Assembly: GCA_905331475.1 (NCBI GenBank)
Contig: CAJNYU010003878.1
Span: 62,001-126,000 of the forward strand
DNA: 64,000 nucleotides
Direction of reading: 5' to 3'
From: Rotaria socialis
Lineage: Eukaryota; Rotifera; Eurotatoria; Philodinida; Philodinidae
The position numbers and the translations under genes are program-made. The notes beneath the pieces are model-generated. The model worked only from the letters and a program-made list of their open reading frames with translations. It had not been told where the DNA came from and ran no database searches. Shown here piece by piece: positions 10,390 through 21,471 of this stretch. Position 1 is the stretch's first letter. Every line of letters starts with the position of its first letter.

Positions 10390-13300
10390 TGCATAAATAT
10401 ATTAAAAATAGTAAAGCACTCTTATGTCAATAATAAAATTTATAGAAATGATGAAGAGTAAGTAGAATAAAACATTTTTTTATAAATATTTTCTCCCTAT
10501 CCTTCTCTCACGTGTCATTGAGTCATTTGAGGAAAAAACCAACATGATTAAACTCAATAAGAAAAACGAAAAATACCGTGTTATAAATTCATAATAAATA
10601 TAGAACTTTTTTCAATAGTAATACATTGGCATTCTTAATATTGCCAAATATGAATTCATTAAACACTTTGAAACTTACTTATTCAAAAAGAATACAATAA
10701 ACAAATTCTCTTTGTCTTAAATTTCCTTTTTTTTTCGTTCTGTTTCGTGTCCACATGTTATAAACGTCACTGTGATAGGAAAGATCCAATTTAACTATAC
10801 GAATATAAATGTGTCATGTCAACTAAACAGATTTAATCTCTAAAAAATGAGGAAACATCGAATTTGCATCCGATTGTTACGTGTACTGCAAAAATTGAGT
10901 CGATTTATATATATTGTGAATAATTCTGAGAAAAGATTTTTTTGTGAAAAAATCCCTGTACTCCCCCTCAGGAATGGTCTGGTCAATAATGATAATTTTT
11001 TCGATAACTCAGCCATTTCTTGACGGATCCTTCTCATCTTCGAACTCGACTGAGATATTAATGAGATTATTATGTGTACAAAATTTCATGACAATTGGAT
11101 GATGCTGTCAAAGGTTATTGTGTTAACGGCCGGTCTGACACACTGACCGAATCTAGTGTACTCACTTTTTGAGTACACAAAAAATATCACTGCAGTTTTT
11201 TTAAACTGCATGGGCATGTCAAAGAGCATATTTTTCAAATAGTCATAATCATTGAGATAGATGATGATTATTATAAAAGAGTTATATTCGCAGGTGTATA
11301 TTTTAATTAAGGACACAAAAGGATGAAGATCAAGTTAAATTGTAAAATTCATCTTTTTGGTTTTAGTGAAGTTTTTGATATTATTATATTATTATTTTTC
11401 TAGTGAACATGAGATGCATAGAAATTTGTTTTTAATTCTTGAAGCATTTCAGAACCATTATTGAAAATATTAGAGAACTGAGAAAGTTATAACATTCGGG
11501 AGAAAAATATTTTCTTATAAACCAAATGGCAAAACAAAAGAACCAAACGTCAATTCAAATGTATAAATTAAACACAGGTCAAAACTCATCTCTTTTTGTA
11601 TGATTAAACCATGCAAATTAATGTATCATACTTTTTTACTATATTTTCGACTCTAATCAAAACCATCAATTATGAAGCAATGTTACAAACATGCGAAGAT
11701 AATGGAGGAAAAGATTGTCAGCACTAGATCGGCATTTTTTCTATTTTGTAAAAAATGACTGACAGTCCACTTGAATAAAAGTAACAACGAAACTATCATA
11801 AAATATGCACTATTTTTAGTCAAATAGTCTTAATATTAGTCTTGAAAATTCAACGTCACTACATGAGTATTGTTATGTTTTTCCATTTTACGCTATATTA
11901 CTCAGCATTTTTCCATTTTACGCTATACTACTCAGCATTTTTCCATGAAAACATTTAATATTCCACAAAGTGTAATTAAAATTCCTTTATTTTTTATTTT
12001 GCTACGTATGTAATCGAATAGTTCGTAATAAAACATATCGTCGGATCATACGTAATACAACATTAGAACTTACATTCTAGCTCTATCGAAAATTCTATCA
12101 AGTGCTTTAATAACATAAACAGTACATACGAAGTTAGCACAGTTAATCTATCTAAACAAACTGTCATCGAGAAGATTAACAAATTAGTTAATTATGTTAG
12201 TTTTGATAAGAAACAGCTGATTTTTTCTTCTCACTGTATGCTATTGAGCCAAACAAACAAAGCGCGTAAAAACATTTGGTCAGAGAGAAACAGCATTAAC
12301 ACTATCAAAACTGAAACTGGTAAAAATGAAATTTATTTCTATGAATCATTGTGAGTTTTGATGAAGGAAGTTTACTTGATAGTATTTTGAAGGTTTCATG
12401 TTTTTTACTTGAAGGAAAGATAGCAAATGTAAGTTGCATGAGAGTAGAATGATCGTTATTCAGAAGCAATGATTAAATACGCGAACCGAAAATAGATAAA
12501 TGTAAGTTAATTATATGATTCGTTTTGTTTTTGCATTGTTTTCCTGAATGATGTACAAAAACAAGCAGAAAATTGATTATTTGGAACTATTTCAATAAGC
12601 AGTTTTTGTTTTTGATCTGTCACAATACATTTCTAATGTTCTTAGAGCATACTGTACGTTAGAGAACTTTGTTTTTGCTATTTTATTTTGTAGTCTTGAC
12701 CTATTATTGAATTATCAATAATTGATTTATATTTTATCAAAATATCATCAATGTAAATTTAATTCACTAAAATAACATTTTTTCATAGATATAACTATCG
12801 AAATTTTAGAATTTTTGTTTCCAATTTAAGATAATAAAACTCTTCTAGATTCATACTATTATGTTCTATTTCCTACAGGCTTAATTTTAATAAAAAAAAA
12901 TGATTTTCTACAATAAATGCCGATAGCACCTGACTTCCTTCTTACCCCAAAATAACAATGTCAATTATCCCATAAATACAAATTATTTAACATGGAAATG
13001 GTTAGCCATAAACTAATTGTAGTGCTAAGAAAAGCGAAAGACAGATGCACTAAAAGCAGAAAAAACCGCTATAATCATTATCATTTTCCATTCTAGAATA
13101 AATGAAGTCGTCAATAATAATAATATTCACGTCTACATATGTTTACAATGTCTTTTCACACTATGTCTCCTATTCATCGATATTTTGATGCGTTTGTGCG
13201 TATACTAAGATTTTTTTGTTATTTGTGGTGTTACCGGCAGGCAAAATGACTATAATTATTTTCTAATGAAATAATATACTCATGAAGGAAAAAAAGGAAA

Positions 13301-13675
13301 TCGGGGCAAACTTCAGTTCAGCATCGAGCTTTCTTTCATACAGAAGAAAACAAGTCCATGCATCTATTTTATGATAATGAGAAGATTAGAATATGCGAGC
13401 AAATGCTAAATACCATTCAATAAAGGGTCCCTAGTAAATAATTCTTATTCATATGTATAAAACATCTGTCGACTGTCATTCATTTGCCATATACAAACGT
13501 TCTCATTTTGTCACAGAAATAAATAACAATATATTCTTTAATGAATATGCTTCTATAATACGACGTGCAATAATTCTTTTTTTATGACCTCGAATAATAC
13601 AAAGAAGTAATACAAGTAGGATATCAAACTAATTTAGCTGTGTGCTTGCTGTCAATGGTACTCTAAGGGTTTACA
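10390..13675. other. Gene-free A+T-rich stretch
   Basis: No gene supported. There is one short tandem duplication at 11880-11944, where CATTTTACGCTATA-TACTCAGCATTTTTC occurs twice with one difference. The rest is A+T-rich sequence without recognised structure. Confidence 0.4.
11880..11944. repeat. Tandem duplication, unit about 32 bp
   Basis: Two adjacent copies of a unit containing TTTTACGCTATA and ACTCAGCATTTTTCCA, differing at one base. No open frame or further copies. Confidence 0.7.
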
Positions 13676-14500
13676 GGATTTACTGTCCACGGATTTAGTG
13701 TCCGTTGATTGTTTTTCTTAGAAAATTGTTTTTTTTCTACAGAAAGTATAATTTTTGCTGCTGAGGATTTACTGTCCATTAATTGAATAACGTTTTTTTT
13801 TTCAATTAGTGTTTTTCTCATTTGAGGTATTGCTGTCCTCTCGTTGCCTCGAAGAATAAAAATGAACAGAAAAATATTTATCGCAATCAACTATGTATAT
13901 TTAGAAAAAACAGAATTCAAGCAAATATATGAGGAAATAACAAAGAGAATAAGAAATTGATTAATAAATCAACCAAAAAGGGTGAATGAACTTTCAACTT
14001 TTGGGTGGACGCTGAGAATATCTAAGTCCAGCAGATTTTAAGAATGATGGAATATCGATAATCGAGGTAGCATAATTGCCGTTTACCATGGGTAGGATTC
14101 AGTAAATATAGCAGACATTTTTAGCAAGAGGATGATAAGAAAATGATGTTCTTTGAATTTATATATATTTTTTATAATTTCTTGCCATATTAATGACTAT
14201 CTCACCCCTCAATTTGATGAGCATCCGTCATTTTAAATTGAACATTTATTCAATAGTTCGCTCATTGGTGACTTTTTTGTTTTTCAACATTTATGTAATT
14301 TTTTGTTCAGAAAACGGATTGACTGTCAAGACCATCACTCATTTATTAATTTTTCTTCTTCGAAGAAATTAATGGACAGTAAATCCTCAAACGAGAAAAA
14401 CGCTATTGAAAAAAAAGTTATTCAATCAATAGGCAGTAAATCCTCATACAAAAATAACGTTAATTGGAATAAAAATTTTCCAATCAGTGGACAGTAAATC
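13676..14500. mobile_element. Non-autonomous TIR element with repeated ACTGTCCA motifs
   Basis: The left end GGATTTACTGTCCAC (13676-13690) is mirrored by GTGGACAGTAAATC (14487-14500). Inside the left arm the motif recurs at 13691 and 13765; inside the right arm its inverse recurs at 14372 and 14431. The intervening sequence (TTGAATAAC, T-runs, TTTTTCTC, TTTGAGG) also corresponds between arms over about 160 bp. The middle is unrelated and non-coding. Such multi-copy terminal motifs are typical of MITEs. I could not identify a target-site duplication or superfamily. Confidence 0.65.
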
Positions 14501-15295
14501 GCGTATATGAGTCTAAGATGTCTTCTTCATCCAGAACCGAGGTGTTTCCCATCATTATTTTCTTTTCCTCTTCTGTTAGAATAATTTTAGCAACCTTGAA
14601 TCTCTTTTTCTTACATGCACAAATTACTTTCATGTAAACTATATGGGTAATATCAGAGATATTTCAAAAACAAGGTTAAAGACATGGTCAATTGACTGAA
14701 TAAGATTCTTGCATGTCAAGCGACCATGACGAACAAATTACGGGAGCAATGAGATATAAATGTCGTGCTATCATCATAAAATCATTGAGTCCTATAAAGA
14801 AACCGTTCTTTGTCTCGTTTATATTTCGAAATTTTTTTTGTCGATTGATGTGATATGTTTCGCTCACTTTCTTTTTTTACAACGGTTGTGTTCAAGTTTA
14901 TAGAAAAACTTGTCGCTTTCTTTCTTATTCTCTCATGTAAAGCAGAGGAGACATGACAACGATGATTTGATCAGTGAGCCCCCGTTTGTGACGTGTAATG
15001 ATCGATTACTCCGTCACACATACACACTCGTATATATATATAGTACAGCTATTGCTCATCTTCGTGTTCACTGCATAGTTCTCCTTCTTTCGACAAATTA
15101 TATCATTCATCGTCTTGTGTATGCGACAACTATGCAAAAGAACAAAAATGACAATACTAGACGAGCCAAGAGAGATAGTGAGATCTTTCTTTTCTTGTTG
15201 TCGTCATCTTCTTTTTGGGCAAAATCAATTATCTAGATGTAATTTTATCTTTAGCATTTTCTTCGATGATGTTGTTGCCAGTAATATTACAGAAC

Positions 15296-15326
<31 letters not shown>

Positions 15327-17205
15327 GATTGCGACCTAGTATATGCATGCATATCTAATATTGAATTATTCGAAGATTAACATGGATGAACGAGAATATA
15401 AATGTCTAGTTCTTTCTTCTATATTCATCTCTTTTTCTCGTTCTCATTTTTTTTCTTTTTCCGCTTGATTAAGATACAGACAGCGGGTAAAAAGAGGAAT
15501 TTCATGTATCAATGATGAACCCCATAGATGTATTTTTTCCTTTCTTTTTCTTTCTCTCTCGCTTTCTTTCTACACCAAAATTTTTAATCAACAAAAATAC
15601 TGTGTTAGCATTAATAGATACATTGAAATGATGTGATCATCGTGCCGATTGGTGCGTATATACTCATTATCGTTGTTACTCGTATCGATTTACTCAACAA
15701 TTCAATTTATTTTCATTTTCATTTTCAACCTATATTTGAACACAAAACAATTGTCTCTTCAAACAATAACCAAATTCATCACGAACAAGTTTTAGCTAAC
15801 ACTTGAAAAGACGAAAAGAAGACATGGCTATGCTCAAGTAAGTTTTGAATAGCTAATTTATAGAAAGCATACTGTCACACGTTTCGTAATTGAATACAAA
15901 CATTGAATATTGTTTTGTTCACCAGCTAATTCTTATCATAGGTGTTATTTGGTAATGTGTTTTTATTCTCCTATGACGATCCAGTCTTATCACATAAATA
16001 TTTTAAATACAACAATTGATTATCGAGCAAACTTGATTTGCATACTAAGTAGAATTGAAACAAGAATAGATTTAACCTTCAAACCTATGCCGATTCGCAT
16101 TTATCATTTCCCCTCTATTTCACCTAATCAAACTTGTCATTTTTTTTCAATTGATCTGATCTGAGTATTGAAGCGGAAATCAACGCTTTTACAATCGGAA
16201 ATTATGTAACATATAGCTAATAGACTAGTTTTGTTCTTCTTCTTCTTTGAAACTATAGCTGATGATCAAAGAGTTTGATACTACTAATATGATTATCCCA
16301 AATGAGAACATGACGCAACATCCTCAATAGAAGAAAAAAATTGAAAGAAAATCACTCTTTTTATTTTTGATGATTCTTTTAAAATGAGAAGGATTGACAT
16401 TACTCATACATCAAGCCCTTGAGTATTCATCTTTTTGTCTTGCATAAATATAAGTGTAAAATAATCGTGTTGTTGGCATGTATTTTGAAAGATAGACACT
16501 CTTAATCGTTTGACATATCTATATGCATAGCTACATATGTAAAAGCATAATACCAGCAGAAATAGTTTTATAATAGTCCTTATAAGTATCTATCTCCTTG
16601 TCGTTGAAGGTGACAGACTGATACATATGCAATGATAGATATGTATTTCAGTCTATCTTACTTCAACAATGATATAATCTCATCATTATCAATCTGTACA
16701 ATCGATAAATGTGATGATTTGTTGTACATCTTGAGATGCGTGTTTTTTTTTACTTAATACATCAGAAAAAGACATCTTTATTCATAAAATTAAGGATTCA
16801 AATCTTTGTGTGGATGATTGAATCAAAAGATAATACAGTACATCATCAAAATGTTGATGAAACCGATTTGATAGTTATTAATATTTACATTTTTTGTCTC
16901 AATGGAGAAAATAAAGAGATCAGCTAATACTCGTATGCATATATATATATATATATATATATACATATGTGATTATAAGCGTCTGTAGACGTAATAAAAG
17001 TGCATACTCAAAAAAGAAAAAAAAGATATGTATTTGTTAAAACTAATGTAAAACAAAAACTAGAGACAGTGTTCTTCATATTCTCGCTGTCAAAAAATGA
17101 ACATGAAAATAAACATAAAGATTAATCTTCATAGATATTCGTTCACAGAACAAGGAAAAAGCTTACTTTTTAATTTCTAATACACTTATATGTATATATA
17201 AATAT
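14501..17205. other. No supported gene; holds a miRNA-like hairpin and TA microsatellite
   Basis: Chance open frames at 14910-15236 and 15910-16164 lack family features. Contains (TA)n at 16939-16963 and the hairpin at 16598-16669 described separately. Confidence 0.4.
16598..16669 (+). ncRNA. Candidate microRNA-precursor hairpin
   Basis: Two arms of 31 nt (16598-16628 and 16639-16669) pair almost throughout around a 10-nt loop. GTTGAAGGTGACAGACTGA on the 5' side faces TCAGTCTATCTTACTTCAAC on the 3' side, with a few mismatches and one small bulge, and the stem continues to ATACATAT/ATATGTAT. Size, loop and imperfect stem are those of an animal pre-miRNA. It is not part of a larger inverted repeat. 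I do not recognise a known seed. Small-RNA data would decide. Confidence 0.35.
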
Positions 17206-17290
17206 GGGTAGCAATATTTTTGATCCCCAAAAAAATGACTATTGATCACCAAAATGTGTTAGTTGCGAAATGATCACCAAAAAAATGTAC

Positions 17291-17440
17291 AAATGATCCC
17301 CAATCTATTTTATTGTGAAATGATCACCAAAAAAATGTACAAATGATCCCCAATCTATTTTATTGTGAAATGATCACCAAAAAAACATACAAATGATCCC
17401 CAATCTATTTTATTGTGAAGTGATCGCAAAAAAAAATATA
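17291..17440. repeat. 50-bp tandem repeat in left MULE terminal repeat
   Basis: Three head-to-tail 50-bp units, each with AATGATCCCCAATCTATT and TTGTGAAATGATCACC; the third is diverged. The same unit occurs twice, inverted, in the right arm (19521-19620). Such subterminal repeats often hold transposase binding sites. Confidence 0.75.
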
Positions 17441-17623
17441 TTTGATCACCAATTTGCTTTTTGTGGAATGAATGGTAGAGTTGTGGTAGATAATGTGTTT
17501 ATCTCAAAAGATAATAGATTGATAAGACATAGTTAAACAATAATCATAATTGGATCAAAATGATCTCATTAACTGAGAATAGTTACACAAAATGTTCTAT
17601 CATAACAATTCAGAAAACTAAAA

Positions 17624-19396
17624 ATGTCAAGTAAACAGTGGACGCTGCTATACACAGCTCAATCATATGAAGAAGCAAAAGATTTAGCAAAATCACGTTT
17701 TAATGTTTGCCAAAATCGACGATCAGATTTAAACGATCAAACAAAATATTCATTTAAATGTAGTGAATACAGGAAATATCCTTTATGTCATTTTCAAATA
17801 AAAATTATCGTCCCAGACAACAATATGAATTCTATAACAATTATGTCCAAAAATGAACATGAACATGAACAAAATGAACGAAATACAACAACAAGATTAC
17901 CATCGCCAATACGTGAATCCATATCTAACTATGTCAAATGTGGATTATCACAACCTCAAATTAAAGCATCATTGATATTAAATTATCCACAAAGTCCAAT
18001 TGATCAAGTTAAATTAAGTAATAAAATAGTTTATGAACGACGAAGAGATAGACCAGAAATATTTTCGGTTTATGATTTACGAAACTGGTGCAGTCAGCAT
18101 CAAGAAGGTGAGCGATTACACTCTACTTTTGTCCCTTTCTATACAGTTGATGATATAAATAACTTATTTATTTTTTTCACAACAAAACAATTGTTTCAGC
18201 AAATTCGATTAACAACATATTTACAAATTGATGCAACTTATAAACTCACCTGGAACAATTTACCTCTTCTTGTATTTGGATCAACTGATGCTAATCGTCA
18301 TTTCAAACCATTCGGCATTGCACTTATTTCTCATGACGAAAACGCTGAATGTTATAAACAATTATTTAATTCAATAAATACATTAGCTATACAAGAATTC
18401 AACCATCCATGCTTAATTAATCAATTAATGGGGGATGGTGCACAAGGTGTGTTGTAGTTTTTAACTCAATAATTTTTATAAATCTCTTCTACTATTTAGC
18501 AATTACAACGGCCCAAGAATTGTTGTTCCCTAGTTGTCGTCGTTTAATGTGCTGGCGTCACATGATACAAAAATGTCGATCACATCGTAATTTAGCAACA
18601 AAAGAAGATTGGATAATTATTGATAAGGATATTCATGTATTACACCTTGCTTTTACTGATGATATATTTAATCTTGGTCTTAAATTGTTACTACAAAAAT
18701 GGAATCTCATTCCAACTATGCAAAGATTCACCGATTATTTCATTGATCAATGGGTGTCTAAATTACGTTATTGGTAAGAAATTGCCTTGATATAAATTTA
18801 AGAGTGATTAACTGTATTGTCTCAGGTACGAAGGAGCTGCATTTGGTAAACCATCCACTAACAACGGCGTTGAATCAATTAATGCTGTTATAAAAAAAAA
18901 ATATACATTACGCAACAAATTACATTTATCTGCATTCTTACCTAAAGTGGAAACTATGTTATTTGAGTGGTCAGAGGCCAGTATTTCATCACCATTTTCT
19001 ACTATAACTGATATATCTTTGAATGTTGAATTACATGCATACAAATGGTCATTAAATGTTAATCGATCTGAAATTTTAAATTGGTTTAATAATCATTACA
19101 TTGTTCCTTCCTCAACTGCAATCATGACAACATCGGCGTGGTTAAATATTTATAAATCAAATCAATGGCCATCATTTGACGATTACGCCGCATGGAAATC
19201 ATCATGCTGGATGGTATCACCACTTGCATCTTGTACATGTCCAATTGGACTTAAAGAATACATATGTAAACATTCCATTGGATTAGCTATTATATTGAAC
19301 ATGCATCAAATTAAAGATGAAACTCGTTGTACGCCATTGGGAAAACGAAAAACTCCAGGACGTCCAAAAAAAGTTCGAACAGCATGGTTACCATGA
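17624..19396 (+). CDS. MULE-family transposase
   Basis: Three exons (17624-18446, 18500-18773, 18826-19396) give 555 residues with no stop. N-terminal region: YSFKCSEYRKYPLCHFQIKI followed by EHEHEQ, a WRKY/GCM1- or FLYWCH-like C...C...HxH zinc-binding DNA-binding module. MULE catalytic core: first Asp in LQIDATYKLTWNNLPLLVFG, second Asp in QLMGDGAQ with the conserved CWRHM helix after it, and Glu in STNNGVESINAVIKKKY. C-terminus: a SWIM zinc finger, SCTCPIGLKEYICKHSIGLA (CxC...CxH). The DDE residues sit at the usual spacing. Introns inside the transposase imply expression from the host transcription system. It cuts and re-inserts the surrounding TIR element. Confidence 0.85.
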
Positions 19397-19902
19397 TTTT
19401 GGTAGAACATATTTTCTGTTTCTATTGTTTATTGTATTTTGTGTAACTGTAGTTGTTATTTATTATTCTATCTCTTATTGTATTGATAATAAATTCGGTG
19501 ATCGAATATATATTTTTTTTGTGATCATTTCACAATAAAATAGATTGGGGATCATTTGTATGTTTTTTTGGTGATCATTTCACAATAAAATAGATTGGGG
19601 ATCATTTGTACATTTTTTTGGTGATCATTTCGCAACTAACACATTTTGGTGATCAATAGTCATTTTTTTGGGGATCATTTGTCTATTTACCCAACTCACA
19701 GCCATTAGTTTGTTTATGAAGTGAAACATTCGATTTTATGTTTTCAAATTGGCGATACTTTTTGTTGAGTAGGTGTTGTGAAAGGTAAACTCAACTTTGG
19801 TCGACAGTAAAATGTCGAAAGAAATTTCTAAAAATAAAATTAAAAAATCTAAAAGAAGGAGTGTTTTAAAAGATATTCGATGAATATGTTATTATTGTAG
19901 GC

Positions 19903-20106
19903 TAGAGGTGTCGGGTTAGCATTAAAAGTGAAAATAATACATTGATTTATTTCTCCAGGAAAATTGGTTAATAATAAATCTTTAAAATTAAAAGTAATAT
20001 CAGTGTTAGGAATGATAAAATAGGGAATAAATCCGCATTAAGTATTTTCTTTACCATAACACACCAATGCATTATTTTCATTGTTAATGCTAACCTGACA
20101 CCTCTA
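19903..20106. mobile_element. 204-bp hAT-type MITE
   Basis: The ends are TAGAGGTGTCGGGTTAGCAT and its near-exact inverse ATGCTAACCTGACACCTCTA; arms continue inward (GAAAATAATACATTG facing CAATGCATTATTTTC). The flanking octamers are TTGTAGGC and TTGTTGGC (7 of 8 identical), an 8-bp target duplication. No coding capacity. Confidence 0.8.
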
Positions 20107-20113
20107 TTGTTGG

Positions 20114-20286
20114 CAGTGGCGGATCTACCAGTTAGGCTGCCCGGCCATTGTCACCCCCTTAAGGAACTTTTTCGATTTTCTCCAGCAGAAATGAAACAGA
20201 AAATAGTTGTTCTGTTTCAACTAGGCTTGAAAAAACGTTTTCTGGCCAGGAGGCCACCCATAACAGATTTTCTGGATCCGCCACTG
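20114..20286. mobile_element. 173-bp hAT-type MITE abutting the previous one
   Basis: Starts CAGTGGCGGATC and ends GATCCGCCACTG. CAGTGGCGGA termini are common in hAT elements. The previous MITE sits directly at its left edge. If that insertion is removed in thought, the left flank TTATTGTA resembles the right flank TTATAGTA (7 of 8), though this requires one or two extra bases outside the inverted repeat. Interior is non-coding despite a short open frame. Confidence 0.65.
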
Positions 20287-20761
20287 CTTATAGTATTGAT
20301 GGCGACTTATGTTCGTTTAAATCTATCAATGGTCTATCAAACATTGGTCACTTAGTACAATGTAATAGAAAAGAATAAGAAAATTATTCTCTAATGATTC
20401 ATTATTCGAGTGATAAATATACATATGGAAGCCGTCATGGAATCGACACGCAACATCAACAGTGATTTAAATTTCATTACTTCGAACAACGGAAAACCTC
20501 TTTTAATAATGCATCAATTCTGAAGACGACATTTTTCATGAATACCTACTCAGTTTCGACATTTTTACTGACGATATTGTTGCTGTCGACCAAAGTTCAG
20601 AGATTCATTGTGAAAATTTTATTAAAGAAAAGTTTCTATGATTAAAGAAGTAGCTAAATTTATGAAATTTTAACAGAAATGAAAGCTAATAACAATAAAA
20701 GAACGAGAAAGGCAAGCAATGAAAAAAAGAAAGAGAAAGACAAACAAGAAAAAAAAGAAAC

Positions 20762-21471
20762 TTAAACCTCTACCTTCTTAACATTTGTTTTTTTTTCGGT
20801 CCAAACTGTGAACAATATCGCTAGATACAGCGATGCAGAGCTGTTGGCTACGGTGTCAATAATCACAAGTGTTCGATCAGCCAACCTGCTTGGGATCGTT
20901 CCTAGGTCAAATAGTCCGGCCTGGAAACGGCCGGTTCCGGGTAGTTCCGTTGATTTTGTGGAAGCAGTATTCCGGTTGGAAAATTTTCGGATTTTTTCCG
21001 GTGATTTCCGATCAATTCCTGCCGGAAATCACCGGAACTTGACAGGAATCCGCCGGAAAAGTTCGGCCGTATTTTTGACCAGAATACTGCTTCCATGTTC
21101 CAGCAATTTCCCGTGTTTTCCTACAGGATATGGCGACTTTCCCGCATATTCTCTGGAGTATCCTACGGGATCCGGTGGCCGGAATGTTCGACCTGGGTTG
21201 TAATCGACATCACCGCACAGCAAACCGCAACAAGAAATATTGCCACCGTATCCAACTGAGCCGAACGTCTAAACACTTTTGTTTCAGTTGACAAGCCGTA
21301 TAACCCAATCAACGTAACCGACACGTATAACAATTGAGCAGGATCACGCATTTTTACACTAAATGGATCATCTCTTGCCGAATAAAAGGGGGTAACGATT
21401 GACATTCCTGTTACAAGCATAGAAAATGCAATTGCAACCAAAGACAACAAATAATTCTTGATGTTCGACAT
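20762..21471 (-). pseudogene. Four-TM membrane protein gene split by a foldback element
   Basis: From ATG at 21471 the frame encodes MSNIKNYLLSLVAIAFSMLV and two more hydrophobic helices (LLYVSVTLIGLYGL and VAIFLVAVCCAVMSI), then runs into the foldback element at about 21197 and stops at 21163. Beyond the element, 20762-20900 on the same strand is again coding-like: DRTLVIIDTVANSSASLYLA, a fourth hydrophobic helix, then a lysine-rich tail and a stop. Together they look like one small four-helix membrane protein. Joining the flanks exactly at the element borders, or splicing it out at CAG/GT and TAG/G, puts the second half out of frame by one base, so the copy is probably inactive. Family not recognised. 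Confidence 0.5.
20901..21197. mobile_element. GC-rich foldback element inserted in a gene
   Basis: About 297 bp, far richer in G+C than its surroundings. The ends are CCTAGGTCAAATAGTCCGG and, inverted, CCCAGGTCGAACATTCCGG. An inner inverted repeat starts GGAAGCAGTATTC on both sides of the centre near 21025. CCTAGG on one side and CCTGGG on the other could be a 6-bp target duplication. No ORF of its own. Confidence 0.6.

Larger units (their letters stand above)
17206..19692. mobile_element. Mutator-like (MULE) DNA transposon, apparently complete
   Basis: The element is bounded by GGGTA at 17206 and TACCC at 19692. Long terminal inverted repeats begin GATCCCCAAAAAAATGAC and continue ATTGATCACCAAAATGTG and GTTGCGAAATGATCACC on both ends. 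Each arm contains a 50-bp tandem unit (ATGATCCCCAATCTATTT...GTGAAATGATCACC): three units at 17291-17440 and two at 19521-19620. The arms enclose one intact transposase gene. I see no convincing target duplication at the GGGTA/TACCC boundary, so the exact ends may differ by a few bases. Long TIRs made of repeats and a MULE-type enzyme agree with each other. Confidence 0.8.

Noticed and set aside
14910-15236. 108-codon open frame
   Set aside because: Biased to hydrophobic and basic residues by A+T-rich sequence, overlaps another frame, no splice or family support.
15824-16164. Possible two-exon gene starting MAMLK with donor GTAAGT at 15838 and acceptor CATAG at 15941
   Set aside because: The joined frame is open for about 79 codons but has no recognisable motif and lies in A+T-rich DNA where such frames are common. 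Kept out as a gene.
17206-17440. CRISPR-like regular repeats
   Set aside because: The 50-bp units are head-to-tail without spacers and belong to a MULE terminal repeat; the genome is eukaryotic.
20808-21223. Open frames of 131 and 64 codons
   Set aside because: They follow the GC-rich foldback and its inverted repeat, not a conserved protein.
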